64,000 nt of DNA from Hydractinia symbiolongicarpus (GCF_029227915.1 NC_079885.1:15263001-15327000), one strand, 5' to 3'. Numbered from the stretch's first letter, positions 1 to 11,029 are shown. Notes: generated from the sequence alone by a model not told the origin. A program made the numbers and translations.

Positions 1-105
1 AACACGACCTATTTCGAATAATCCAGTCAAGAAATATGACCTTTAAAGTTTAAACCATTTTCGATGTAATGTGCTAATAAATCGTAGATATCTGCCCGTT
101 TGTTT
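1..105 (+). other. 3' end of a spacer cut by the window edge
   Basis: Matches the last 105 bp of the standard spacer, including the TAATAAAT box at 75-82. The 5S gene that precedes it lies outside the window. Confidence 0.9.
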
Positions 106-223
106 GTCTACGACCATACCACGATGAACACACCTGTTCTCGTCCGATCACGGAAGTTAAGCATCGTCGGCCAGGATAAAACTTGGATGGGGGACCGCCT
201 GGGAACTCCCGGTGTCGTAGGCT
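106..223 (+). rRNA. 5S rRNA: 5S rRNA copy 1, class B variant, 118 nt
   Basis: One G is missing from the 64-66 GGG run, and G75A and T76A change the end of the intermediate element (GATAAAACTT for GATAGTACTT). A69 mismatches in helix V. The same allele recurs only at 11480. It may be non-functional because the changes fall in the internal promoter. Confidence 0.85.
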
Positions 224-673
224 ATTGACTTTTTCACGTTACATTATTTATCATTACGACTGTGACGTATCTTTTTTACGCAATAGCCCCTGAGTAAATC
301 AAGTAAGGGACGTGATTAGAAGATGCTTTCCCTTCAAAACGGCTACAATCTTGCTGCAATAAATGCGCCACGTCGCAAATAAATGGATTACGAGCGTCAG
401 ACAAAGAAAATGGCGATGTAGTTAATTTGCTAATTAACTTTGTCATATGAAAATTAAGTCTGCAAGTACCCTAGATTGCCTTCGTTGGAACTTTTTACCG
501 GAAATCATAAAGCGCATTATTGTTGTCAAGAATCGATAGCGCTTAAAAAGAGCTGTCAAATGCACATAAACACGACCTATTTCGAATGATCCAGTCAAGA
601 AATATGACCTTTAAAGTTTGAACCATTTTCGATGTAATGTGCTAATAAATCGTTGATATCTGCCCGTTTGTTT

Positions 674-792
674 GTCTACGACCATACCACGATGAACACA
701 CCTGTTCTCGTCCGATCACGGAAGTTATGCATCGTTGGGTCGGGATAGTACTTGGATGGGGGACCGCCTGGGATCTCCCGGTGTCGTAGGCT
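674..792 (+). rRNA. 5S rRNA: 5S rRNA copy 2, class D (divergent)
   Basis: Carries A55T, C63T, C67T and A101T. Helix II still pairs, and U67-G108 is a tolerated wobble. The terminator T5 is broken to ACTATTTC. It is followed by the 54-bp longer spacer and is a possible pseudogene. Confidence 0.8.
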
Positions 793-1030
793 ATTGACTA
801 TTTCACGTTACATTATTTAGCATTACGACTGTGACGTATCTTTTTTACGCAATAGCCGCTGAGTAAATCAAGTAAGGGACGTGATTAGAAGTTTCTTTCC
901 CTTCAAAAGGGCTACGATCTGGCAGCATTAAATGCGCCACGTCGCAAATGAATGGATTACGAGCGTCAGACAAAGAAAATGGCGATGTAGTTAATTTGCT
1001 GATTAACTTTGTCATATGAAACTTAAGTCT

Positions 1031-1122
1031 GCAAGTACCCTAGATTGCCTTCGTTGGAACTTTTTACCAAAAGAGCTGTCAAATGCAAGTACCCTAGATT
1101 TCCTTCGTTGGAACTTTTTACC
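1031..1122 (+). repeat. 54-bp internal spacer duplication after copy 2
   Basis: A 38-bp segment from GCAAGTACCC to TTTTTACC occurs at 1031-1068 and 1085-1122. The 16 bp between them (AAAAGAGCTGTCAAAT) match spacer that normally lies further downstream. This lengthens the unit to 623 bp. Confidence 0.92.
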
Positions 1123-1296
1123 GGAAATCTTAAAGCGCATGGTTGTCGTAAAGAATCGATAGCGCTTAAAAAGAGCTTTCAAATGCACATAAACACGACC
1201 TATTTCGGATGATCCAGTCAAGAAATATGACCTTTAAAGTTTAAACCATTTTCGATGTAATGTGCTAATAAATCGTAGATATCTGCCCGTTTGTTT

Positions 1297-1415
1297 GTTT
1301 ACGACCATACCACGATGAACACACCTGTTCTCGTCCGATCACGGAAGTTAAGCATCGTCGGGCCGGGATAGTACTTGGATGGGGGACCGCCTGGGAACTC
1401 CCGGTGTCGTAGGCT
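1297..1415 (+). rRNA. 5S rRNA: 5S rRNA copy 3, class A
   Basis: C3T turns one stem I pair into a U-G wobble; otherwise it matches the class A reference. It lies between two class D units, where the matching block at 11.4-15.2 kb has class C units instead. Confidence 0.95.
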
Positions 1416-1865
1416 ATTGACTTTTTCACGTTACATTATTTAGCATTACGACTGTGACGTATCTTTTTTACGCAATAGCCGCTGAGTAAATCAAGTAAGG
1501 GACGTGATTAGAAGTTTCTTTCCCTTCAAAAGGGCTACGATCTGGCAGCATTAAATGCGCCACGTCGCAAATAAATGGATTACGAGCGTCAGACAAAGAA
1601 AATGGCGATGTAGTTAATTTGCTAATTAACTTTGTCATATAAAAATTAAGTCTGCAAGTACCCTAGATTGCCTTCGTAGGAACTTTTTACCGGAAATCAT
1701 AAAGCGCATTATTGTTGTCAAGAATCGATAGCGCTTAAAAAGAGCTGTCAAATGCACATAAACACGACCTATTTCGAATGATCCAGTCAAGAAATATGAC
1801 CTTTAAAGTTTGAACCATTTTCGATGTAATGTGCTAATAAATCGTTGATATCTGCCCGTTTGTTT

Positions 1866-1984
1866 GTCTACGACCATACCACGATGAACACACCTGTTCT
1901 CGTCCGATCACGGAAGTTATGCATCGTCGGGTCGGGATAGTACTTGGATGGGGGACCGCCTGGGATCTCCCGGTGTCGTAGGCT
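1866..1984 (+). rRNA. 5S rRNA: 5S rRNA copy 4, class D (divergent)
   Basis: A55T, C67T and A101T, but C63 is retained, unlike copy 2. The terminator is broken to ACTATTTC and a long spacer follows. Sister of the copy at 13809. Confidence 0.8.
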
Positions 1985-2222
1985 ATTGACTATTTCACGT
2001 TACATTATTTAGCATTACGACTGTGACGTATCTTTTTTACGCAATAGCCGCTGAGTAAATCAAGTAAGGGACGTGATTAGAAGTTTCTTTCCCTTCAAAA
2101 GGGCTACGATCTGGCAGCATTAAATGCGCCACGTCGCAAATGAATGGATTACGAGCGTCAGACAAAGAAAATGGCGATGTAGTTAATTTGCTAATTAACT
2201 TTGTCATATGAAAATTAAGTCT

Positions 2223-2314
2223 GCAAGTACCCTAGATTGCCTTCGTTGGAACTTTTTACCAAAAGAGCTGTCAAATGCAAGTACCCTAGATTTCCTTCGT
2301 TGGAACTTTTTACC
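2223..2314 (+). repeat. 54-bp internal spacer duplication after copy 4
   Basis: Same structure as after copy 2, with segments at 2223-2260 and 2277-2314. Confidence 0.92.
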
Positions 2315-2488
2315 GGAAATCTTAAAGCGCATGGTTGTCGTAAAGAATCGATAGCGCTTAAAAAGAGCTTTCAAATGCACATAAACACGACCTATTTCGG
2401 ATGATCCAGTCAAGAAATATGACCTTTAAAGTTAGAACCATTTTCGATGTAATGTGCTAATAAATCGTAGATATCTGCCCGTTTGTTT

Positions 2489-2607
2489 GTCTACGACCAT
2501 ACCACGATGAACACACCTGTTCTCGTCCGATCACGGAAGTTAAGAATCCTCGGGCCGAGATAGTACTTGGATGGAGGACCGCCTGGGAACTCCCGGTGTC
2601 GTAGGCT
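2489..2607 (+). rRNA. 5S rRNA: 5S rRNA copy 5, class C
   Basis: C57A and G61C break helix II. G70A adds an A-C mismatch in helix V and G87A lies in the C box. The G70A/G87A pair recurs at 14432. Confidence 0.88.
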
Positions 2608-3057
2608 ATTGACTTTTTCACGTTACATTATTTAGCATTACGACTGTGACGTATCTTTTTTACGCAATAGCCGCTGAGTAAATCAAGTAAGGGACGTGAT
2701 TAGAAGTTGCTTTCCCTTCAAACCGGCTACAATCTTGCTGCAATAAATGCGCCACGTCGCAAATAAATGGATTACGAGCGTCAGACAAAGAAAATGGCGA
2801 TGTAGTTGCTTTGCTAATTAACTTTGTCATATGAAAATTAAGTCTGAAAGCACCCTAGATTTCCTTCGTTGGAACTTTTTACCGGAAATCTTAAAACGCA
2901 TGGTTGTCGTAAAGAATCGATAGCGCTTAAAAAGAGCTTACAAATGCACATAAACACGACCTATTTCGGATGATCCAGTCAAGAAATATGACCTTTAAAG
3001 TTAGAACCATTTTCGATGTAATGTGCTAATAAATCATAGATATCTGCCCGTTTGTTT

Positions 3058-3176
3058 GTCTACGACCATACCACGATGAACACACCTGTTCTCGTCCGAT
3101 CACGGAAGTTAAGAATCCACGGGCCGGGATAGTACTTGGATGGAGGACCGCCTGGGAACTCCCGGTGTCGTAGGCT
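3058..3176 (+). rRNA. 5S rRNA: 5S rRNA copy 6, class C'
   Basis: GAATCCAC at 56-63 leaves three of six helix II pairs broken; G87A is also present. The upstream spacer reads AAATCATAG instead of AAATCGTAG. Sisters are at 13240 and 15001. Confidence 0.87.
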
Positions 3177-3626
3177 ATTGACTTTTTCACGTTACATTAT
3201 TTAGCATTACGACTGTGACGTATCTTTTTTACGAAATAGCCGCTGAGTAAATCAAGAAAGAGACATGATTAGAAGTTGCTTTCGCTTCAAAACGGCTACG
3301 ATCTGGCAGCAATAAATGCGCCAAGTCGCAAATAAATGGATTACGAGCGTCAGACAAAGAAAATGGCGATGTAGTTACTTTGCTAATTAACTTTGTCATA
3401 TGAAAATTAAGTCGGAAAGCACCCTAGATTCCCTTCGTTGGAACTTTTTACTGGAAATCTTAAAGCGCATGGTTGTCGTAATTAGTGGATAGCGCTTGAA
3501 ATGAGCTTTCAAATGCACATAAACACGACCTATTTCGGATGATCCAGTCAAGGAATATGACCTTTAAAGTTTGGACCATTTTTGATGTAATGTGCTAATA
3601 AATCGTAGATATCTGCCCGTTTGTTT

Positions 3627-3745
3627 GTCTAAGACCATACCACGATGAACACACCTGTTCTCGTCCGATCACGGAAGTTAAGAATCCTCGGGCCGGGATA
3701 GTACTTGGATGGAGGACCGCCTGGGAACTCCCGGTGTCGTAGGCA
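3627..3745 (+). rRNA. 5S rRNA: 5S rRNA copy 7, class C, stem I mutation
   Basis: C6A breaks the 6-113 pair of stem I and T119 is A. Together with the helix II changes C57A and G61C, plus G87A, this copy is unlikely to fold normally. Confidence 0.82.
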
Positions 3746-4195
3746 ATTGACTTTTTCACGTTACATTATTTAGCATTACGACTGTGACGTATCTTTTTTA
3801 CGAAATAGCCGCTGAGTAAATCAAGAAAGAGACATGATTAGAAGTTGCTTTCCCTTCAAAACGGCTACGATCTGGCAGCAATAAATGCGCCAAGTCGCAA
3901 ATGAATGGATTACGAGCGTCAGACAAAGAAAATGGCGATGTAGTTACTTTGCTAATTAACTTTGTCATATGAAAATTAAGTCGGAAAGCACCGTAGATTC
4001 CCTTCGTTGTAACTTTTTACCGGAAATCTTAAAGCCCATGGTTGTCGTAATTAGTGGATAGCGCTTGAAATGAGCTTTCAAATGCACATAAACACGACCT
4101 ATTTCGGATGATCCAGTCAAGAAATATGACCTTTAAAGTTTGAACCATTTTTGATGTAATGTGCTAATAAATCGTAGATATCTGCCCGTTTGTTT

Positions 4196-4314
4196 GTCTA
4201 CGACCATACCACGATGAACACACCTGTTCTCGTCCGATCACGGAAGTTAAGAATCCTCGGGCCGGGATAGTACTTGGATGGAGGACCACCTGGGAACTCC
4301 CGGTGTCGTAGGCT
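4196..4314 (+). rRNA. 5S rRNA: 5S rRNA copy 8, class C
   Basis: Besides C57A and G61C it has G87A and G93A in the C box. The sequence after the T5 terminator reads CCCG for CACG, a change shared with copy 30. Confidence 0.87.
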
Positions 4315-4764
4315 ATTGACTTTTTCCCGTTACATTATTTAGCATTACGACTGTGACGTATCTTTTTTACGCAATAGCCGCTGAGTAAATCAAGTTAGGG
4401 ACGTGATTAGATGTTTCTTTCCCTTCAAAAGGGCTACGATCTGGCAGCATTAAATGCGCCACGTCGCAAATGAATGGATTACGAGCGTCAGACAAAGAAA
4501 ATGGCGATGTAGTTAATTTGCTAATTAACTTTGTCATATGAAAATTAAGTCTGAAAGTACCCTAGATTGCCTTCGTTGGAACTTTTTACCGGAAATCTTG
4601 AAGCGCATGGTTGTCGTAATTAGTGGATAGCGCTTGAAATGAGCTTTCAAATGCACATAAACACGACCTATTTCGGATGATCCAGTCAAGAAATATGACC
4701 TTTAAAGTTTGAACCATTTTTGATGTAATGTGCTAATAAATCGTAGATATCTGCCCGTTTGTTT

Positions 4765-4883
4765 GTCTACGACCATACCACGATGAACACACCTGTTCTC
4801 GTCCGATCACGGAAGTTAAGAATCCTCGGGCCGGGATAGTACTTGGATGGAGGACCGCCTGGGAACTCCCGGTGTCGTAGGCT
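4765..4883 (+). rRNA. 5S rRNA: 5S rRNA copy 9, class C
   Basis: C57A, G61C and G87A, with no other difference from the reference. Part of the 3.6-5.5 kb run of class C units sharing G87A. Confidence 0.9.
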
Positions 4884-5333
4884 ATTGACTTTTTCACGTT
4901 ACATTATTTAGCATTACGACTGTGACGTATCTTTTTTACGCAATAGCCGCTGAGTAAATCAAGTTAGGGACGTGATTAGATGTTTCTTTCCCTTCAAAAG
5001 GGCTACGATCTGGCAGCATTAAATGCGCCACGTCGCAAATGAATGGATTACGAGCGTCAGACAAAGAAAATGGCTATGTAGTTAATTTGCTAATTAACTT
5101 TGTCATATGAAAATTAAGTCTGAAAGTACCCTAGATTGCCTTCGTTGGAACTTTTTACCGGAAATCTTGAAGCGCATGATTGTCGTAATTAGTGGATAGC
5201 GCTTGAAATGAGCTTTCAAATGCACATAAACACGACCTATTTCGGATGATCCAGTCAAGAAATATGACCTTTAAAGTTTAAACCATTTTCGATGTAATGT
5301 GCTAATAAATCGTAGATATCTGCCCGTTTGTTT

Positions 5334-5452
5334 GTCTACGACCATACCACGATGAACACACCTGTTCTCGTCCGATCACGGAAGTTAAGAATCCTCGGGC
5401 CGGGATAGTACTTGGATGGAGGACCGCCTGGGAACTCCCGGTGTCGTAGGCT
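5334..5452 (+). rRNA. 5S rRNA: 5S rRNA copy 10, class C
   Basis: Same gene sequence as copy 9. The following spacer lacks single bases in three places, giving a 566-bp period. Confidence 0.9.
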
Positions 5453-5899
5453 ATTGACTTTTTCACGTTACATTATTTAGCATTACGACTGTGACGTATC
5501 TTTTTTACGCAATAGCCGCTGAGTAAATCAAGTTAGGGACGTGATTAGATGTTTCTTTCCCTTCAAAAGGGCTACGATCTGGCAGCATTAAATGCGCCAC
5601 GTCGCAAATAAATGGATTACGAGCGTCAGACAAAAAAATGGCGATGTAGTTACTTTGCTAATTAACTTTGTCATATGAAAATTAAGTCTGAAAGTACCTA
5701 GATTGCCTTCGTTGGAACTTTTTACCGGAAATCTTAAAGCGCATGGTTGTTGTAATTAATCGATAGCGCTTGAAATGAGCTTTCAAATGCACATAAACAC
5801 GACCTATTTCGGATAATCCAGTCAAGAAATATGACCTTTAAATTTAAACCATTTTCGATGTAATGTGCTAATAAATCGTAGATATCTGCCCGTTTGTTT

Positions 5900-6018
5900 G
5901 TCTACGACCATACCACGATGAACACACCTGTTCTCGTCCGATCACGGAAGTTAAGCATCGTCGGGCCAGGATAGTACTTGGATGGGGGACCGCCTTGGAA
6001 CTCCCGGTGTCGTAGGCT
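5900..6018 (+). rRNA. 5S rRNA: 5S rRNA copy 11, class B
   Basis: A69 plus G97T in the C box (CCTTGGAAC). G97T is shared only with the copies at 8643 and 17844, which marks one duplicated lineage. Confidence 0.9.
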
Positions 6019-6468
6019 ATTGACTTTTTCACGTTACATTATTTATCATTACGACTGTGACGTATCTTTTTTACGCAATAGCCCCTGAGTAAATCAAGTA
6101 AGGGACGTGATTAGAAGATGCTTTCCCTTCAAAACAGCTACAATCTTGCTGCAATAAATGCGCCACGTCGCAAATAAATGGATTACGAGCGTCAGACAAA
6201 GAAAATGGCGATGTAGTTACTTTGCTAATTAACTATGTCATATGAAAATTAAGTCTGAAAGCACCCCAGATTTCCTTCGTTGGAACTTTTTACCGGAAAT
6301 CTTAAAGCGCATGGTTGTCGTAAAGAATCGATAGCGCTTGAAATGAGCTTTCAAATGCACATAAACACGACCTATTTCGGATGATCCAGTCAAGAAATAT
6401 GACCTTTAAAGTTTAAACCATTTTCGATGTAATGTGCTAATAAATCGTAGATATCTGCCCGTTTGTTT

Positions 6469-6587
6469 GTCTACGACCATACCACGATGAACACACCTGT
6501 TCTCGTCCGATCACGGAAGTTAAGAATCCTCGGGCCGGGATAGTATTTGGATGGGGGACCGCCTGGGAACTCCCGGTGTCGTAGGCT
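6469..6587 (+). rRNA. 5S rRNA: 5S rRNA copy 12, class C
   Basis: C57A and G61C with C78T (AGTATTTGG), but not G87A. This C78T allele always follows a class B unit and forms a B-C dimer repeated through the first half of the array. Confidence 0.9.
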
Positions 6588-7030
6588 ATTGACTTTTTCA
6601 CGTTACATTATTTATCATTACGACTGTGACGTATCTTTTTTACGAAATAGCCGCTGAGTAAATCAGGAAAGAGACATGATTAGAAGTTGCTTTCCCTTCA
6701 AAACGGCTACGATCTGGCAGCAATAAATGCGCCAATTCGCAAATGAATGGATTAAGAGCGTCAGACAAAGAAAATGGCGATGTAGTTAATTTGCTAATTA
6801 ACTTTGTCATATGAAAATTAAGTCTGAAAGTACCTAGATTGCCTTCGTTGGAACTTTTTACCGGAAATCTTAAAGCGCATGGTTGTTGTAATTAATCGAT
6901 AGCGCTTGAAATGAGCTTTCAAATGCACATAAACACGACCTATTTCGGATAATCCAGTCAAGAAATATGACCTTTAAAGTTTAAACCATTTTCGATGTAA
7001 TGTGCTAATAAATCGTAGATCCGTTTGTTT

Positions 7031-7143
7031 GTCTACGACCATACCACGATGAACACACCTGTTCTCGTCCGATCACGGAAGTTAAGCATCGTCGGGCCAG
7101 GATAGTACTTGGATGGGGGACCGCCTGGGAACTCCCGGTGTCG
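7031..7143 (+). pseudogene. Truncated 5S copy 13, class B, 3' end and terminators deleted
   Basis: The gene runs to about position 113 and then jumps directly into spacer (GGTGTCG then ACGTGATT). About 92 bp are gone: the last 6 nt of the gene, the T5 terminator and the T6 run. The TATA-like box is also 6 bp too close because ATCTGC is missing upstream. Any transcript would run into spacer, with the next T5 near 7326. Clearly broken. Confidence 0.93.
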
Positions 7144-7507
7144 ACGTGATTAGATGTTTCTTTCCCTTCAAAAGGGCTACGATCTGGCAGCATTAAATGC
7201 GCCACGTCGCAAATGAATGGATTACGAGCGTCAGACAAAGAAAATGGCTATGTAGTTAATTTGCTAATTAACTTTGTCATATGAAAATTAAGTCTGAAAG
7301 TACCCTAGATTGCCTTCGTTGGAACTTTTTACCGGAAATCTTGAAGCGCATGATTGTCGTAATTAGTGGATAGCGCTTGAAATGAGCTTTCAAATGCACA
7401 CAAACACGACCTATTTCGGATGATCCAGTCAAGAAATATGACCTTTAAAGTTTAAACCATTTTCGATGTAATGTGCTAATAAATCGTAGATATCTGCCCG
7501 TTTGTTT

Positions 7508-7626
7508 GTCTACGACCATACCACGATGAACACACCTGTTCTCGTCCGATCACGGAAGTTAAGAATCCTCGGGCCGGGATAGTACTTGGATGGAGGACCG
7601 CCTGGGAACTCCCGGTGTCGTAGGCT
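7508..7626 (+). rRNA. 5S rRNA: 5S rRNA copy 14, class C
   Basis: C57A, G61C and G87A. The terminator context is AATTTTTC (C125A); T5 is intact. Confidence 0.9.
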
Positions 7627-8076
7627 ATTGAATTTTTCACGTTACATTATTTAGCATTACGACTGTGACGTATCTTTTTTACGCAATAGCCGCTGAGTAA
7701 ATCAAGTTAGGGACGTGATTAGATGTTTCTTTCCCTTCAAAAGGGCTACGATCTGGCAGCATTAAATGCACCACGTCGCAAATGAATGGATTACGAGCGT
7801 CAGACAAAGAAAATGGCGATGTAGTTAATTTGCTAATTAACTTTGTCATATGAAAATTAAGTCTGAAAGTACCCTAGATTGCCTTCGTTGGAACTTTTTA
7901 CCGGAAATCTTGAAGCGCATGGTTGTCGTAATTAGTGGATAGCGCTTGAAATGAGCTTTCAAATGCACATAAACACGACCTATTTCGGATGATCCAGTCA
8001 AGAAATATGACCTTTAAAGTTTAAACCATTTTCGATGTAATGTGCTAATAAATCGTAGATATCTGCCCGTTTGTTT

Positions 8077-8195
8077 GTCTACGACCATACCACGATGAAC
8101 ACACCTGTTCTCGTCTGATCACGGAAGTTAAGCATCGTCGGGCCAGGATAGTACTTGGATGGGGGACCGCCTGGGAACTCCCGCTGTCGTAGGCT
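8077..8195 (+). rRNA. 5S rRNA: 5S rRNA copy 15, class B
   Basis: C40T in loop C and G108C, which breaks the 67-108 pair of helix V on top of the A69 mismatch. The allele recurs at 26942 and 29776. Confidence 0.88.
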
Positions 8196-8642
8196 ATTGA
8201 CTTTTTCACGTTACATTATTTATCATTACGACTGTGACGTATCTTTTTTACGCAATAGCCCCTGAGTAAATCAAGTAAGGCACGTGATTAGAAGATGCTT
8301 TCCCTTCAAAACGGCTACAATCTTGCTGCAATAAATGCGCCACGTCGCAAATAAATGGATTACGAGCGTCAGACAAAAAAATGGCGATGTAGTTACTTTG
8401 CTAATTAACTTTGTCATATGAAAATTAAGTCTGAAAGTACCTAGATTGCCTTCGTTGGAACTTTTTACCGGAAATCTTAAAGCGCATGGTTGTTGTAATT
8501 AATCGATAGCGCTTGAAATGAGCTTTCAAATGCACATAAACACGACCTATTTCGGATAATCCAGTCAAGAAATATGACCTTTAAATTTAAACCATTTTCG
8601 ATGTAATGTGCTAATAAATCGTAGATATCTGCCCGTTTGTTT

Positions 8643-8761
8643 GTCTACGACCATACCACGATGAACACACCTGTTCTCGTCCGATCACGGAAGTTAAGCA
8701 TCGTCGGGCCAGGATAGTACTTGGATGGGGGACCGCCTTGGAACTCCCGGTGTCGTAGGCT
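8643..8761 (+). rRNA. 5S rRNA: 5S rRNA copy 16, class B
   Basis: Same gene allele (A69, G97T) as copy 11, 2,743 bp upstream. Confidence 0.9.
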
Positions 8762-9211
8762 ATTGACTTTTTCACGTTACATTATTTATCATTACGACTG
8801 TGACGTATCTTTTTTACGCAATAGCCCCTGAGTAAATCAAGTAAGGGACGTGATTAGAAGATGCTTTCCCTTCAAAACAGCTACAATCTTGCTGCAATAA
8901 ATGCGCCACGTCGCAAATAAATGGAATACGAGCGTCAGACAAAGAAAATGGCGATGTAGTTACTTTGCTAATTAACTTTGTCATATGAAAATTAAGTCTG
9001 AAAGCACCCCAGATTTCCTTCGTTGGAACTTTTTACCGGAAATCTTAAAGCGCATGGTTGTCGTAAAGAATCGATAGCGCTTGAAATGAGCTTTCAAATG
9101 CACATAAACACGACCTATTTCGGATGATCCAGTCAAGAAATATGACCTTTAAAGTTTAAACCATTTTCGATGTAATGTGCTAATAAATCGTAGATATCTG
9201 CCCGTTTGTTT

Positions 9212-9330
9212 GTCTACGACCATACCACGATGAACACACCTGTTCTCGTCCGATCACGGAAGTTAAGAATCCTCGGGCCGGGATAGTATTTGGATGGGGG
9301 ACCGCCTGGGAACTCCCGGTGTCGTAGGCT
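9212..9330 (+). rRNA. 5S rRNA: 5S rRNA copy 17, class C
   Basis: C57A, G61C and C78T. Same allele as copy 12 at the same 2,743-bp offset. Confidence 0.9.
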
Positions 9331-9773
9331 ATTGACTTTTTCACGTTACATTATTTATCATTACGACTGTGACGTATCTTTTTTACGAAATAGCCGCTGA
9401 GTAAATCAGGAAAGAGACATGATTAGAAGTTGCTTTCCCTTCAAAACGGCTACGATCTGGCAGCAATAAATGCGCCAATTCGCAAATGAATGGATTAAGA
9501 GCGTCAGACAAAGAAAATGGCGATGTAGTTAATTTGCTAATTAACTTTGTCATATGAAAATTAAGTCTGAAAGTACCTAGATTGCCTTCGTTGGAACTTT
9601 TTACCGGAAATCTTAAAGCGCATGGTTGTTGTAATTAATCGATAGCGCTTGAAATGAGCTTTCAAATGCACATAAACACGACCTATTTCGGATAATCCAG
9701 TCAAGAAATATGACCTTTAAAGTTTAAACCATTTTCGATGTAATGTGCTAATAAATCGTAGATCCGTTTTTTT

Positions 9774-9892
9774 GTCTACGACCATACCACGATGAACACA
9801 CCTGTTCTCGTCCGATCACGGAAGTTAAGCATCGTCGGGCCAGGATAGTACTTGGATGGGGGACCGCCTGGGAACTCCCGGTGTCGTAGGCT
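9774..9892 (+). rRNA. 5S rRNA: 5S rRNA copy 18, class B, altered upstream spacing
   Basis: The gene is intact class B. The 6-bp ATCTGC deletion just upstream moves the TATA-like box from -31/-24 to -25/-18. It shares this deletion with truncated copy 13, but its 3' end is whole, so the truncation at 7143 came later or was confined to that unit. Confidence 0.9.
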
Positions 9893-10342
9893 ATTGACTT
9901 TTTCACGTTACATTATTTATCATTACGACTGTGACGTATCTTTTTTACGCAATAGCCCCTGAGTAAATCAAGTAAAGGACGTGATTAGAAGATGCTTTCC
10001 CTTCAAAACGGCTACAATCTTGCTGCAATAAATGCGCCACGTCGCAAATAAATGGATTACGAGCGTCAGACAAAGAAAATGGCGATGTAGTTACTTTGCT
10101 AATTAACTTTGTCATATGAAAATTAAATCTGAAAGCACCCCAGATTTCCTTCGTTGGAACTTTTTACCGGAAATCTTAAAGCGCATGGTTGTCGTAAAGA
10201 ATCGATAGCGCTTGAAATGAGCTTTCAAATGCACATAAACACGACCTATTTCGGATGATCCAGTCAAGAAATATGACCTTTAAAGTTTAAACCATTTTCG
10301 ATGTAATGTGCTAATAAATCGTAGATATCTGCCCGTTTGTTT

Positions 10343-10461
10343 GTCTACGACCATACCACGATGAACACACCTGTTCTCGTCCGATCACGGAAGTTAAGCA
10401 TCGTCGGGCCGGGATAGTACTTGGATTGGGGACCGCCTGGGAACTCCCGGTGTCGTAGGCT
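10343..10461 (+). rRNA. 5S rRNA: 5S rRNA copy 19, class A
   Basis: G85T in the C box (GGATTGGGGA), shared with the copies at 28640 and 31474. The following spacer has GCAATAGCGCTGAG, one C shorter than usual. Confidence 0.92.
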
Positions 10462-10910
10462 ATTGACTTTTTCACGTTACATTATTTATCATTACGACTG
10501 TGACGTATCTTTTTTACGCAATAGCGCTGAGTAAATCAAGTAAGGGACGTTATTAGATGTTTCTTTCCCTTCAAAGCGGCTACGATCTGGCTGCAATAAA
10601 TGCGCCACGTCGCAAATCAATGGATTACGAGCGTCAGACAAAGAAAATGGCGATGTAGTTAATTTGCTAATTAACTTTGTCATATGAAAATTAAGTCTGC
10701 AAGTACCCTAGATTGCCTTCGTTGGAACTTTTTACCGGAAATCATAAAGCGCATTATTGTTGCCCAGAATCGATAGCGCTTAAAAAGAGTTGTCAAACGC
10801 ACATAAACACGACCTATTTCGAATGATCCAGTCAAGAAATATGACCTTTAAAGTTTGAACCATTTTCGATGTAATGTGCTAATAAATCGTAGATATCTGC
10901 CCGTTTGTTT

Positions 10911-11029
10911 GTCTACGACCATACCACGATGAACACACCTGTTCTCGTCCGATCACGGAAGTTAAGCATCGTCGGGCCGGGATAGTACTTGGATGGGGGA
11001 CCGCCTGGGAACTCCCGGTGTCGTAGGCT
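10911..11029 (+). rRNA. 5S rRNA: 5S rRNA copy 20, class A
   Basis: Identical to the class A reference at the positions checked. Confidence 0.96.

Larger units (their letters stand above)
1..3233 (+). repeat. Segmental block I, first copy
   Basis: Bases 1-1241 match 11375-12615 (offset 11,374) and about 1420-3233 match about 13363-15176 (offset 11,943), with few differences. Shared rare markers include the 118-nt gene allele, class D genes, the 54-bp duplication and class C' genes. The two parts are joined here through a class A unit (copy 3). Confidence 0.88.

Noticed and set aside
1012-1221. 69-codon reading frame in the long spacers (also 2204, 12386, 14147)
   Set aside because: Its internal repeat is the 54-bp spacer duplication read in frame. 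It occurs only next to class D units and has no coding signature.
7005-7238. 77-codon frame across the truncated 5S copy
   Set aside because: It exists only because a 92-bp deletion fused a 5S fragment to spacer.
10492-10683. Recurring 63-codon reading frame on the - strand (also at 23109, 28789, 31623, 34465, 37309, 42995, 47545, 57695, 58833, 60539 and others)
   Set aside because: It lies wholly in the spacer, is opened by a single-base deletion in haplotype S3, and is closed by ordinary indels in other haplotypes. There is no start context or known domain. Its repetition only reflects the array.
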